Positions 5,521 through 6,234 of a stretch of DNA of 6,234 nt are shown piece by piece. Within the stretch, counting starts at the first letter, position 1, and each line of letters opens with the position of its first letter. The stretch is from Chryseobacterium gleum (lineage in GTDB: Bacteria; Bacteroidota; Bacteroidia; Flavobacteriales_D; Crocinitomicaceae): positions 1 to 6,234 of the forward strand of contig CAMCQW010000121.1 in assembly GCA_945877045.1 (NCBI GenBank), read 5' to 3'. The position numbers and the translations under genes were made by a program. The notes beneath the pieces are model-generated. The model was not told the DNA's origin and did not search any database. It worked only from the letters and a program-made list of their open reading frames with translations.

Positions 5521-6234
5521 ATGGCCTTCAATAGAATTAGCAAAATTACGAAAGGGGATTTTTTTAAATCGTTTACGGTTTTACTGTCTGGGACGCTTAT
5601 TGCCCAAGTAATTGGTTACGCAATAGCCCCCATTCTTACGCGCTTATACTCTACAGAAGAAATGGGTGAACTTGGCTTTTACATGCGACTCACTGGATTT
5701 ATTTCTGCTATAGCGACATTGCGTTATGAGGCAGCTTTACCTTTGCCTAAAAAGGATGCGCACTCCTTTCTCTTGTATCGCTTAGCTTATTTAATCTCGC
5801 TGCTTGTCTTAATACTTGTAACGATAATCTTTTCATTTTTGTTGATCACTGGATTGGGTAGCCAATTTGATTGGTGGTTTTATCTTTTTACAATTCTTGG
5901 AACGTCGTGTGTCATTATTATTAATGTAGGAACAAGTTGGTCAGTTCGAATGGGGCAATACTCCATCATTTCAAGGCATAAAATAGCAAATTCATTTGTG
6001 GCAAATTCATTAAAATGGTCCTTTGCATTTTTTCATTTGAGTACATTCGGTTTGATTTTAGCCACGCTTATTGGTTATTTTATTTCTTGCTTAGAATTTG
6101 CTTTTAATTTCAAAAAAATTCATTCAAAATTTAAAGATGCCATTTCGACCAAGAAAACGAGGGTGCTAATACGTGAGCACAAAGAATTTCCCACCTTGAA
6201 TTTGCCGCATGTTTTTGTTGATAATGGCAGGGAT
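5521..6234 (+). CDS. Polysaccharide flippase of the MOP superfamily, Wzx-like (3'-partial)
   Basis: The frame runs from ATG 5521 through 238 codons without a stop to the right edge; full family members are about 400-500 aa, so roughly half is seen. The product is a membrane protein with hydrophobic segments near residues 16-38, 52-66, 84-110, 117-137 and 160-193. The start resembles COG2244 O-antigen and exopolysaccharide flippases: a first helix ending APILTRLYSTEEMGELGFY, then ISAIATLRYEAALPLPKKD, and later the cytosolic EFP motif (REHKEFPTLNLP, about 218-229). Such proteins move lipid-linked sugar units across the inner membrane for O-antigen, capsule or exopolysaccharide assembly. An ATG at 5517 is out of frame and closes at once, so 5521 is the start. 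A possible surface-polysaccharide gene cluster may continue to the right. Specificity cannot be inferred. Confidence 0.88.
   Translation, partial: MAFNRISKITKGDFFKSFTVLLSGTLIAQVIGYAIAPILTRLYSTEEMGELGFYMRLTGFISAIATLRYEAALPLPKKDAHSFLLYRLAYLISLLVLILVTIIFSFLLITGLGSQFDWWFYLFTILGTSCVIIINVGTSWSVRMGQYSIISRHKIANSFVANSLKWSFAFFHLSTFGLILATLIGYFISCLEFAFNFKKIHSKFKDAISTKKTRVLIREHKEFPTLNLPHVFVDNGRD

Overview
The window looks like a chromosomal segment of a Bacteroidota bacterium, most likely a member of the Flavobacteriales. It is AT-rich and its genes lack Shine-Dalgarno leaders. Three intergenic sites match the Bacteroidota -7 promoter box TAnnTTTG. The start of the window fits the order rplQ-carA-eno that I recall from flavobacterial genomes. 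The species cannot be named from this sequence.

Layout, left half (+ strand). The window opens inside a reading frame that ends in 18 near-perfect copies of the pentapeptide AEEVV. By synteny this is probably the C-terminal tail of ribosomal protein L17 (rplQ), with the ribosomal core off the left edge. A rho-independent terminator (374-400) closes that gene. A TAnnTTTG promoter (433-440) then starts a compact operon: carA (456-1559, carbamoyl-phosphate synthase small subunit), eno (1563-2849, enolase) and a NUDIX hydrolase (2846-3298). Gaps in this operon are 3 nt and -4 nt.

Right half (- strand). hbd (4582-5472, 3-hydroxyacyl-CoA dehydrogenase) is followed 63 nt downstream by an AlkB-type membrane diiron hydroxylase (3481-4518). 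Directly after the alkB stop lies a second copy of only the last ~60 codons of hbd (3291-3479), which runs into the 3' end of the NUDIX gene. AlkB would oxidise a terminal methyl group and Hbd would act in beta-oxidation of the resulting fatty acid, so the pair plausibly works together on alkanes or fatty acyl chains. No rubredoxin or rubredoxin reductase is visible.

Right edge (+ strand). A MOP-superfamily polysaccharide flippase (Wzx-like, 5521 to the edge) is transcribed divergently from hbd. Two back-to-back -7 boxes in the 48-bp gap suggest overlapping promoters and a leaderless flippase mRNA.

The most informative oddity is the duplicated hbd 3' end flanking alkB. The two copies differ at about 28 of 180 nt by hand count, but at only 2 of 60 residues. 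They therefore diverged under purifying selection rather than as a decaying tandem duplicate. This points to recombination with a diverged homologue, possibly the event that brought alkB in. I see no CRISPR, transposase, phage or defence gene, and nothing that amounts to a clearly new multi-gene system.
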